This document shows, piece by piece, positions 38,601 to 50,600 of a stretch of 64,000 nt of DNA (the stretch's first letter is position 1; every line of letters starts with the position of its first letter). Below the pieces are notes generated by a model, which saw nothing but the letters and a program-made list of their open reading frames with translations, did not search any database and was not told where the DNA came from. Origin of the DNA: Larus michahellis. Taxonomy: Eukaryota; Chordata; Aves; Charadriiformes; Laridae. A program made the position numbers and the translations under genes. Location: NCBI RefSeq assembly GCF_964199755.1, contig NC_133903.1, positions 7,457,001 to 7,521,000 of the forward strand, written 5' to 3'.

Positions 38601-41600
38601 AAAAATGTTTCTTCCCGATCATAACTAATAGATGTTGGGAGCTCGTGCTTCTTCATCTGTAAAGGGTGATGCCCATTCCCCTGGTCCGTGGCTGTCCCAG
38701 GGTGAGGAGAAGCCCAGTGGGGACTTGGGGGGTCTCGGTGATGCTTCAGGGCTTCAGCCTGGGGAGATGTTTGTGTTGCAGACGTGGTGGGTCTGGGGTC
38801 GGTGCTGCCCACAGGCAGCACAGCAGGCAGGAAAGCTCTTCTAGAGGTTTTAAGACCAGCAGCACGTCTCTGAGGGTGCAACTGGTCCTGTTGTGAATAT
38901 CTGGACAGGTTTTCTCTCAGTTTGTGTGGGTTTTTCAATATGTAACTCACTGAAAGGAGGGGAGCAGTGGGGAGCCGTGCCCAGCTGCATCCTCAATGCA
39001 GCCGAACCTGCCCGGGTTGGGTGCCATGAACCCGTCCACCTGTGGCGAGCCTGGACCTCGTCAGCCCTCGCTCAATCCCCCCCTGTCTGAGGATGTTTTA
39101 CTCCTTCCTGCCAAGCCGCGATGTTCCTGGGCCCAAGTGACACGCTGGGGAAATGGAGGCTTTGGCTTTTCCAGCTTTGCTTGCGTGGGCGTCGCCACGG
39201 CAACGGCGCGGCCGCCCCCCTCCCCACCTCCCGCCGGCGAACGCCTCGTCCGACGCACACCGATTTATGGCGTTAACGCAGTTATTAGCGAAGCGCCGCT
39301 GAGACGCCACTGTTTGCGATGTGCACCTGCGGTGTGATGTGTGCTGGGCGCAGGGCAGGGGGCAGCAGCGGAGGAGCGGGGGGTCCTGCCCCAGTGCCGA
39401 TGCTGCTGCTCCTCGTTACCGATAATGAGACTGGACCAACGGCTCCCAGGACCATTCCCAGCAGAGAGAGCCGTTGGCGTTGGCTCTCCTGTGCCCATTG
39501 CTCTCAAACTTGAAACAACTCTCTGATAATGATTTTTTTTCCCCAAAGCCAAGCGCAGGCGGCTGCTGGAGGTATCCAGGGGGCGCAGACCCGCTGGCTA
39601 GGACCTTGCCTGTCCCCTTGGTCAGTGATGCTGAATTTGGTCCGAATTGCCGGGGTTTGCTTCCCCCGTGCCGCTCGACGGCAGCAGGTCCCCACCAGTC
39701 CCTCCGTGCCTCGCTGCTTCCTCTGAGCCGATGACTAAGAAAAACACAACTGCGTGGCTGGATGAATAATTCAGCCCAGCCTCGTTGCTGGGGAGTTTGT
39801 GGCGAAGACCCTGTCTGGGGACCTCCTTATCAGAGGGGGCTGGTCCCTGGATGAGCATCCCGCCTGCAGCAGGGATTCGGTGCCCTGGGCAGTGCAGGGT
39901 CAGCCCAGTCCCTTTCCTGGGTGTACAGGGAGCTCTTCCCACTGCTTGTGCAGCCAGATGGCTGGGCTTTAATTTGTTGGGTTTTTTTCCCCAGTGTTAA
40001 GCACGCTCGGCTCTCGGGAGCTGCAGGGAAGCAGCCGTTTTCCCAGGGTCGCGGCTGTGGCAGGGCGGCATCATTTCCCCAGCGTGGCCGGGTGCTCGCC
40101 CTCCCGCCCCACCGGCTGCAAAGCCCCCGCGGGCTCACCGCTCTCGGCATCGCCCCGTTTGCTGCACGCCTCGGCGGAAACGCCGGAGGATCGTTGTTAC
40201 TCTCAGCGTCAATTTTTAGAGCTCGGCGCGGGTTTTGGCAGCGGCGCCGGCCAGCCCACGCAGCCCCGAGCAGCGCCAGCCTCGGGGAAGGACTGGCAGC
40301 TCTGCCGGGCTGGAGAGGACGTGGCTTTTAGGGGGTGAGCGTGCCGTGCCATGCCATGCCATGCCATGTCATACACCTCCCCAGGGCACCAGCACGGCAG
40401 GACTGGCTCCTCCAGGCTGGGCAAAGCAGCAGGGCAGGGCTGGGAAGAGGTCCCGGTGCCGTGATGGCTGTGCCGCACTGCTGCGGGCAGCCGTCACTGG
40501 TTGCATTTGTTTTCTGCTGTAACCATATGCTCTTGGGTGGTTCCATAGGGGCTGAGGGGCCATGGAGTGTTGTGTGATCACGGTGCAGCTCGGCACGTGG
40601 AAGGAGCAGGGTCAGGGCTGTGAAGCATCTCAAGCGTTACACCACGGCGTGGGCTTCCTCGGGCTCCCGTGAGTCAGTGCTCTCCGAAGGAAAAGCGTTC
40701 CCGGGAGATCACGCGTCGCAGGTTTCAGATGAGTGGGCTTTTCTTCTCCCTTTATGTGCCGAGGCGCACGCGGCCTGAAGCCAACCCCGAGCAGCTCGAA
40801 TGGTGCTGGGTCCTGAGCCCTGTGGGCACCTTCTCCCCCTGCTCAGGGAGCCCGGCTACCGGGATGGCCGGCTGCTTCCCTAGACATGCCACGGTTTGCT
40901 GACGTGGCTTGGGGAAATGTGACAGGACCAGAGCGGGGCTGGGAATTGCTTCCCAGGGAATCCTGCCACACTGCGTTTGGGAGACGGGCTGGCTGTGGTT
41001 TATCCCTGTGGAGCATCCCTGCAGTGCATTGCCATGGGCCATCCCTGCAGCCTATCCCTGGGCCGTGATGTGGCGGTGGCAGAACTGGGGGAGCCGGAGC
41101 CGTAAGAGGGGTGACCCTGCCTGTCTCTGCCTGAGGCCAGAGGTTTGTGCCGTGAGGAGGGGGAATAGAAGGAGACTGTCCTCCCTCCCTGTGCCCGCTG
41201 GCACTGCAGCAGGTAAGTGGCGCTGGGCTGAATGGCAGCGCACATTGGGGTGCTCATTGCTGCTGCCTCTCCTGAGGTTTTCCTGACCCAAGAGAGCTGC
41301 AGGGATGGAAACACCCAAAACGTGCCAGCACGACGGCGCTGGAGCATGATCTGCCGTGGGGCATGAGTGCTCCCAGGCCTGAGCGTTGTGCCTGCCCCGC
41401 TGCTGCAGTGGCTTTGCTGGGAAGGGACCAGGTCCTGCAGCATCGCCCTGCTCCGGGATGTGGGACATGCGCAAAAATCAAAGAGCGATGCCAGCCGTGG
41501 TCCTGTGGCGCTGGCAGACCTCTGAGAGCGGCACCGAGAGCAAGTAATTTAGTTAGTGACAAGGAGCTGAACGTGGAGAGCTGGGTCTCGCTGTGGTGGC

Positions 41601-44600
41601 CGTGCCCCTTGGCATCGGGGTGAATCACAGCATGGCATGGTGGCTCCCTGCAGGGCTGGGACTCGGCACATGGGATTGCAGTTCAGCCCAAACTTTCTTA
41701 AATACATTAACGTGCTGCACTTATAAATGTGCATGAATTAATGTCAGAAGTGCTCGGCAATGCCTAAAATAACTTTGTTCCCGGGCAAGCGTTAATGCAC
41801 GACAGATGTGCTTTTCCCTCTTGAATAATACACACGTGAGGTCAGATTGCTCCCAAAAGCTGGGTGCGTTGGCAGCCCCGCGGGACCTGGCATTGCCGGC
41901 GAGCGGCGCAGCTTCAGGGGGCGATCGATTCCCTGGGGAATCATCCCCACAGCTTGGTGCAGGGGTGGAAATCCTCTCCCAGGGACCTTGGCAGATCCAG
42001 CCCGAGTTCTTGGCTGCAGTCGGGCTTTCCAAGGGTGCAACAAAAAAAAATTAAGGCAACTGTGTCAGTTCGTGCCCCATGCATGGGAGCTGCTGCACCA
42101 GCGCAGAAATGGGCTGGGGCGTGAGTGAGCACCGAGACCTGGTATCTGCCATTCCCAGGGTCTTAATGGAGTTGTACGGACTTCAGAAAATCTCATTAGA
42201 GTTGTTCAGTCACTCTCTTTTCCTTGAATCCTTTGAAGGATTCATCTGGATTTCAGCATCTCAGCAAGAGCATGGCTTTCGAGAGCTGTCTGCCTTAGCT
42301 GCAGGTGAAGGATGTGTGTGTTTGTGTGTGTATGTGATAAAAAGCTACAGATTCATTTGTCAGGTCTTCGGGGATTATTTTTTTTTTTTTTGGGTGCTAT
42401 TTAATAATGCTGTTTGCGATGCCGTCTGCAGAAGATGCTGTATTACTGCCAGATGCTGCCAGGATGTATGCTGCTGGGTGTTCAGACCTGACTTTTTTTT
42501 AATTGGGTTGCAAAAATCTTCTCTTGAAACTTTGGGCAAGTTTCCATCCCTTTAGAGGCCAGCCCACCGATACACAGAAGCCCCGGCTGCGCCTGTGGCT
42601 GCAGCCGCAGGTACAGTTAATTGCACACACCGTGCTGCGCAGGAGAGTTTTGGGGGCTGGAGCCCCGGAGCCTTTCTCAGCAGCATCTTTCTCCAGGTAA
42701 AGCGACCCCACTGCCTTCAGGAAAGCTGCTTTATAGCCAGGATCGTACTGAGGGCAGATGAGGCTGCCCAGCAGGCTGGTTTTGTAGCTCACAAACCAAA
42801 TTATAATATTCTTCAGACTGGGATAGGCCAAATGGAGAATGTTTGGACAGAACATAACACTGGGAAAATGTAATCTTTCCTAATTTGCCTGCCGTGCTGG
42901 AGGGCTGCTTGGACGCGTGTGTGGGAGAGCCGGAGGAGGGAGGGGGCTTGCAGCCCCCCAGGGTCAGGGGCCCCCTCACTGGGTGTTTCCCCGTGGTTTT
43001 CTCTTCCATTAACCCCACCGCTGCCCGGCTGCTCTGGGACCAAACCCGTTAAACTCCTTCTGAGCTGGGACGGGGTTTGTGCTGGAAATGAGACGGCTGC
43101 TGCAGGACTTAAATGGGGCTCCTGGGACCCTGCACCTGGACAACAACCGGGCTGAGTGAAAGTCACACCTCGCCGTGGGTCCCCGCAGGGATCGTCCTAT
43201 TTATCATCCTGGAAGATGGAGCCCACGGGACTGGGATGCACAGCCTGGGGCTGGCTGTGGTCACCGGAGCTTTGACAAGGGTGAAGCACAGGGTGCCAGC
43301 CCGGGAGGCCGGTGGGCAGCGGGGCTCCCCGGCTCATCCCTGCTGATTCAGCGCCCCGTGGGCTGCGGTGATGGGAGCACTGGGTACAGCAGCACTTCTG
43401 ACACAGGGGCTGGCTGCTTTGACATAAAAACTGATGCAAGGCTTTTTCCCCCCCCGCCCCGGAGTAGAATAAACAATTCCCTGTATAACAGTAATTGATG
43501 ACCCATTTTTCATTCTCGTGGCATTGACAGCTGCTGTGTTTGCTGTAAATGAGAAATGATATCGCAATAAATGCCCTGTAGAGATTCCTGTTCTGCTTTG
43601 CAGCGCAGTATGTCCTTGATGAAGAAAATGAAGATAAATATGTTGAGCGCCACGTTACTTATTCTCGGTATTGCCACAGATCTGCGTGAGCCATCTCTGC
43701 CCCCTTTGTTTCCAAGGCTGTCTGGTTTAGAAGTAAGCATGGATATTTTTAAAAATATCACTTCTATTATAAAGTAGGAAAAAAAGAGACTGAAGGGGTG
43801 AGTAATGCAGCCCAGGGGGGTGGGGGAGCTGCCATGGACCATCCCTGGCCGGGGAGGAGGGATGCGGCCGTGGGCTCCACCAGCTCCCGGGACCTGACTG
43901 TGTGCTGGGAGTTGCAGGGATGGGCTGCAGCCTTCCTGCTGATTTCGGCTTTTTGGTGACTCTGGTCTCTGGGGCAGCTGTAGCAGATCCTATCCTGTGA
44001 ATTTTTGATGGTGGAAAACCCCAGTTTCTCTGGCTGTCCACCGGGCTGGGGCACAGGCTCGCTCCGACATGGTGGGGACACCTGGAAGCCTCGCATGGCC
44101 ACATCTCCCGCCTGTTGGGATGAGCCTGAGCAGCCCTATCGGGCTTAAAAGCATTGATAGTCTGAGTTTTGTCTGCCTGCACCTCCTTCAAGGAACCAGT
44201 CCCTTGCTGGTTAGACGGAGCCGCCGGGCTGGGGAGGGAAAGCATCGCCGAGCCGGTACTGCTCCACCAGCGCCGGGAGCCGGGTGGCTGCGGGACACGG
44301 CTGCTGCGGGCGATGCCGAGAAGCAGAGCATGACTTTATTTTAAAATATATGATCCTAACCAGATCCTCTTATCCCTAATCTGTCCCTAAGACAGGATTC
44401 TCTGCTTCTTGCCAGAAAAACCTTTTATGTGCAGACTGATGTGAATAGAAGATGATAAGTCACTAATTCTTCAGTGTGTCTGCTCTAACAAGAGCCTTGA
44501 CTCTTATCTCCTGCAGGGCTGGCAGCCAGGGAGATGTTAATTGTGCTTTAATGTAGTGTACATGGCTCTTGACAAAGACTAGTGCTGCCGACATCCCTGG

Positions 44601-47600
44601 GGCGTTCGCTGGGTGCGGGGCAGGGGCTGCGCTGCCCGTGGAGGTGAGGGGCTCCGCAGGGCACGCCGAGGGTCTGTGCCCACCTGGAGGCCACGTCTGG
44701 GGTGATTTATGTAGGGCAGGGCTTGTGGCTTCTCTCCTGCAGCGTGCGGGGCGGGTTGTGTCCTGGCCAGGGCCCGGCACGCAGGGGGAGAGGGGACGCG
44801 TCGGGGTGACCCCTCGAAGGAGGCAGTGAGAGGCGAGGGGATGCGGGGCCGGCTCCAGCAGCGGAGCGGATCAGAAACGCCGTCTGCTGCAAAGTGCCGT
44901 GTTAATCTGCTTTTCCCGGGGTCTGCTGTTGAACTGAGCAGCGAGCGTTGACACGTTATCATTTCTGAAAGGATCTTGGCACCGGGGATCGGCGGCTGGC
45001 TCTGGAGCGTCTCTGCTACAGGCAGGAGTGTGCAAGTCCTGGGGAAAAAAAAAAAAAACAACCCCAAGGCAGAAGTTTCTATTTTTAGCTGCAGAGTGCA
45101 AAAGCACAGTGCTGCTGAGGAAATTAATCACCTGTCCTGGAAGATGAATGGTCGGGTTTTCTCTCAGAGCAGAAGATTAATGGGACGAGGCGGAGGGAGC
45201 CGTGGCGGGGGTATGCTGGCTGCCTGGTCTCCCTGGGTCTCCCCCAGGATGTGTGCCGGGGCTCCTCGGGCACGTCGCCGGCGGTGGCACAGCAGAGCCG
45301 TGACTGTGCAGGAGGATCATCATCAAAGATGTTTCCCAGTGACTTGGGCAGCCCTCCGGCAGGACGCGGCACAGCTGGAGGGGGACAGTGTCCGGGCACG
45401 GCACAGGCCCGGTACCCGCTCTCCCAGTGGCTTTCCGCAGCCTCCAGCGGAGCATTGGGCCGTTCCCTTCCCTTTTTTGCAGGGAATGTGCTTCTTAAAT
45501 GTGTTTTTTTTCCCAAAGGTGGGGGTGATGGGCTGTCTGTGTTCTCCGTCGAGGGGCCGCATGGCCGGGCTGTGCCGGACGCGCTGGCAGGATGGGCGGG
45601 AGGAACGTCTGCGCTGCCCCGTGCACTGGTGATGGGCAGAGCAGCCCCACCATAACACGCTTTGAAAGCTGGCGTGACGTCGAGATAAGAGCTCAGCGCT
45701 GCTCTTATTGCTCTGGTGTCTGCTCATGGTTGCTGAAACTTAAATATTTGTTCCTGGTTACCGTTTATCTCACTGAACAGATCTTGATTTCAGAAGTGCG
45801 GATCCTTGTGCAATATCAGCCTTGTGCTCTCTTCTTTTTTGTTACCTCCAGAAAAAATAGCGGGAGGTTTTAAAACCAGCTGCTGCCAGGGCAGTTTCTC
45901 CAAGAAAAGCTTTTTCCACGAGGGTCGGGTCCGTTGCACCAGCCTCTGGCACAGCCCCACTTGGGGCTGCTGCCCTGGGCTCCCCCGTGGCATCGTGCCG
46001 GGATGCTGAACGCAGCCGCCCTCCCAGCAGCTGAATCCCGTGGGAGGGATGGCAAAGCTGAAACCTCGCTCACCCCGGGGCCCTCGGGCTTGCACCGAGC
46101 TGCTGTCGCGCTCCCGTGCCGTGCCAGGGTTGTGCACGGGCTGTAAATAATGCGGAGCTGGAGAGTTGGAAAAGCTCCGTCTCCTCACCTGGAGCCTGCT
46201 CGGATGATCCGTACCCTGAGACAGACCCTGCTGCATGTCCCAGCCTCCCGGCACCCCCTGTTTGGGCACCCTGTGTTGGCCAGTTTGGGGTTTGGTGGTG
46301 GGTTTTGTTTTGTTTTTTTTTTCTTGAATGCAAATGACATTTTCTCATTTTCAGTCTCAAAAATCCCCCAATTTGGCTGCACTGATTTTGAGAACCGCAG
46401 GTACTGAGGGAGCAAAGAGGGGGCTGCTCTTGGGGCCCTGACCTTGGCAAAGGGCTGGGCTGTCCCTGAGCCAGGCTGCTGTGGCTGGAGAAGATGCTGA
46501 GCTGCCAGGACCAGCTTGCTGGCAGTGGCACGCGCGCGTGTGGGAAAACTTCAGGGTTTTAATGAGCAAATTTAATGCAGTGTCCTGCTGTTTTGGGCAG
46601 ATTTCCATATCGATCCTTAATCTATTTTTGCAGTTGCTTCTGGAGGTAGTGTTTATTTGTCTGTCTGCTACAGCGCCATCACAACCGCATCCCAGCTCCT
46701 CTCGGCACGGGAGCATTTGTGCTCATGGAAGCGGGGACTCCCCGGGCTTTGCCAGAGTGGGGATTTGGATTCGGATCCTCCCTTGGCGTGGGACTAGGGC
46801 CCCCAGCATCCCTTCAGCCAGCTCGCCCCTGCCATGCTGCTGTTTTCCTCCTGGCTTCCTAAAAATAGAGGATGCTCCCATCTAGAACCCGCACCCCGTG
46901 TGCTCCCAAGTGGCGATGGGGACCTGGCAACCCACCCGGCACCGGCCGGCGTGTGATGCCGCAGCCCTAATGAAGTTTGCTGGGTGGCTGCGCTGTCAGT
47001 CCTGCAGCAGAGTCGTTACGGCCGCTAATTAACTCAGCCGGTGCCCCAGCCGCCTTTGGTCGGGTTTGATGTATATTCGCTAATGCAATTTTTTCCCCCT
47101 TTTCACAGGAACTCGCCCCCGGTCGGCTGCGGGGGCTGCCTCTAAAGTGCACTCATGACATTTGGGTTGTTTTTTTTTCCTTTTCCATTGTAAAAGTGGA
47201 GAGGGGGATGGCCAGGGGCAGACCCCTGCTGGCTCTGGGGACGAGCCCACCACAGCAGAGGCGACGACCCCAATGGATTGGGTAGGAGCGGGGCTGCAGC
47301 CGGGCACACTGGGGTCCCTCAGCCGGTCCCCAAATGCCGCCCATCTCCTTTTCCCACTTTGGGGCTGTACATGCTGGGCTGCAGCCGTGCCGGGGACGTG
47401 CCGTGCCTTGCAGTGTCCCCCCGTGCAGGGGGATGCTCCGGCGGGTGGGTGGGTGTTGGTGGGTGCTCCTGGGCAGCATCGCTTGAGCCAGCACCCGTCA
47501 GAGGTGCCGGGGAGCCACGGTGAGGGTTCCCCGCGGTGGATCCTGAGCGGTGTCAGCGAGCAGCTTTCCATTTGTCAGATTAATTGTGGACCGAGTTAAT

Positions 47601-50600
47601 CCATGTATCCAATTTAATTTTTAAAGGCTTTAATTAATGATCTAATGCATGGAAAAGCTGGGGAGTGGCCAGGTTGTTGTGCGATTGCTGACCCTGGGTT
47701 ACGCTGCAGCCTTTCCCGGCGTGGGCTCGGGTGCCTACGGAGGGGCCGGGATGTGCCGGTCACTCCCGGTGGGGTTCACCAGCACTGTGGGGACCCCATG
47801 GACCGGAGAAGCGGCGTTACCCAAACCACAGCCACCGACGAGCTGACCCGAGAGCAGCGCGGGGGCACCGTGGTTTGGGTGGGAGCATCGTCCGTCGCAG
47901 GGCGCACATTTTGGGGAGCAGCACAGTTTCGCCCTCTCACAGGCACATTCTCTTCCCTCCTCTCTGCTTCCGAATGGCCGCTCTCGTGCTGCGGTCGCTG
48001 GGGCAGGATCGCGCCGAGGCTGCAGCCAGCGGGGCTGTTGGTGTGTTGATAATGCTGCTCTTAATTGAGGACCATCTGCACTTGGTAATTTAATTTTTCC
48101 CTGCATCTGCAAGGTTCCAACTTTATTTATCTGATGTCCTGAGGATTATTTTACTTACGAGCATCGTGTTCCTCCAACAAAGGCACTCCAGGCATTCCAC
48201 TGCTGCCCCTGCTAGAAAATACTTTAATAACATTGTCAAAGCCCCAGGAAAAAGGACACATAAAAACTGAAATTGCGAAGGGCGATGACAGAGCTGAGTT
48301 GCGGGGACGGCTTTCCTGCCTGCTTTTGCGTAGCGGGTGGCCTGCTGTGAGTATTACCTCTATTATAATAAACTGTGCGAGATTAAGAACAAGCCCCGAA
48401 CAACACAACCCCCCTCATTGCGATCAGCGCTGGCAGTGTATTTCATGTTTCAGTGCATTGACACACGTCGTCTTTTGTCTTTGGGTGCTTATTAGTCATT
48501 AACACCCCCCCAGATGTGCCTTTGAAGGGCTGTGAGTATGGAATTGAACTGCAGCTCCTTAAAAAAGTAATAATAATTGGAAGCTGGAAAGTCTGTTAGC
48601 CGTGGTATGGGGAAAAAATTGGGCATCTGGTTTACGTGGCGCCGAGAGCCACTGTGTTGCTGGTGGCAGCCGCTGCTTCTTCCCACCCCGCTCCTCCCAT
48701 CTTCTGCTCGGCTTCTTCACCTGCGTTTTGCAGCCACCCTGTGCTCGGGGGCTGGCAGGGGTGCAGGCAGGGATGCAGGCAGGGATGCAGGCAGAAGCCG
48801 CTGCTCAGAACGGCTCCATCTGCGTCTCCCGCCTGCGGGAGCGTGTCTGCAACTGCTTGCCCTGAGACACAGCTCTGTTCCGCACCGAAACCCCGGGGAA
48901 TCCATTTTTTTCCCCCAGCCCAGTCCAGCAGCACCTGAGTCCACATGCAGACGTTAATTAGGTTTAAGCATTTCCTCCCCCCCCTAAAATGTAGGTCAGT
49001 CGTAATTAGTGGGAATCCTGCTGCTGCCAGCTTTGCTTTTAATTAAGCTCCTGAAGTGGAGGTCGATGCATGAGGTGCAGCACTGGAGCTTCAGCTTTTT
49101 CGGCTGCTCACCAGATGCTTTGCGGTCGCTTGGGCTCCATGCTTAAGGTCCAGGGCCATGTTCTCCCTCCCTCCCACTTGTGGTGGCTGGTCCTGGCCGT
49201 GCTGGGGACATGGCTGCGTCCCCCGGTACAACCGCCCCTCGGCACACGCTCTCCTCCAAGCTGGAGGTGCTGGTGCGGCCGTCGGGGAAGGGCACTTCTT
49301 TGGTGCAGTTTTTATGTGAAGCTCCTGGTGTCATTGTCCCTTGTCATCATCCATCACACCAAGCATCCTCGTCTCCTGCGAGGGCTGCTGGTGCTTGTGC
49401 CAAAATCCAGAGCAGCCGGGTGCTCCGGGGCCAACAGGGAAACACGGAGTGTTTTCCTTCCCCTGCAGCTCCTGGCATGGTCCCTGGCAGGTGGCATTGG
49501 CAGCTGGTTGTCACCAACTGGGGATGGTGTTTGGATGAGCATCGTGCTGGTGTGGAGCCCAGGGCTCCCAGCTCCTGCACTTCATGGGATGTGCCAGTGC
49601 CTCCGGTGCAGCACCAGGACCTGCGGTAGGACCTGGGGTTTTGGAGGGCAGGTTGAGTTTAGGAATTGGATCTTCTGCAGAAAGGAAATCTGCCCCGTCT
49701 CATACGCGAAACAGATGCCTGGCAGCTTGGTTCTCCGTCCGCTGGGATGATGCTGAAGGCGCAGCTTCTCCGCTTGGATTTTCTCAGCACCGTTCGCTGT
49801 GGTGTGTGTTTCCATCCCGGGGACAGCTCTCCTGGCATGGCCACGCTCGCCCAGGACCCGGCGTGCAGAGGCTCCGGGGGCCAGGGAGCACCTCGTGGCA
49901 GCGGGGACCCTTGGTTTGAAGCACTTCAGGCTTTAAGCACTCTGAGCACAGGGCACGGCAGCCGGTCCCGAGCCCCCGGCCACCTCCCCCAGGCCTTTTT
50001 GGCTCCTCCACCCCGCAGCCTGGCTGCCTATTTTTACCGCTCTGGGACTGTGAATCACTCCGCTCCCTCGTCTCGGTTGCTGCCTTTGAAGGTATTTATA
50101 AACCACGATCGTCTCCCCTGCGCCTGCTTTAGCAGACTGTAAATTTAGTGCTCCGGCTCACTCCTGCCCTCTCCTCCTCACCCGTATCCTCGCTGTTCGG
50201 CGAGCGGAGATGTGCAGGAGCCAAGATGTTCCTTCTGCCCTAATTAAAAACATGAAAACAGCAACGGGGAGCCTCGCCGGCATTGTCCCAGAGGGTGATG
50301 CTGGGTGCCAGCATCCCGAAGTGCCCAGTACTCGGTGCTGAGCGGTGTGGGATGCGCAGGGATGGCTCTCGGCATCCGTGTGCCTCCGTTTGCCTGGGAG
50401 GGGATTTGCCTGGGATTTAAATTGGTCATCACCGGAGAAAGAATGCCTGCCCTGTCCTGCTGGGCGCACTGTTCCCTGGCGGTGTTTTCATCACGTCCTA
50501 CTAATTACCGTGCTAATTTCTGTGGATTGAGCAGGCAAATTAATCTCTTCTCTGCTCCTTCCCCTGGGACTGTTGGATCGTTAGGATTTGGGTTTGATTA

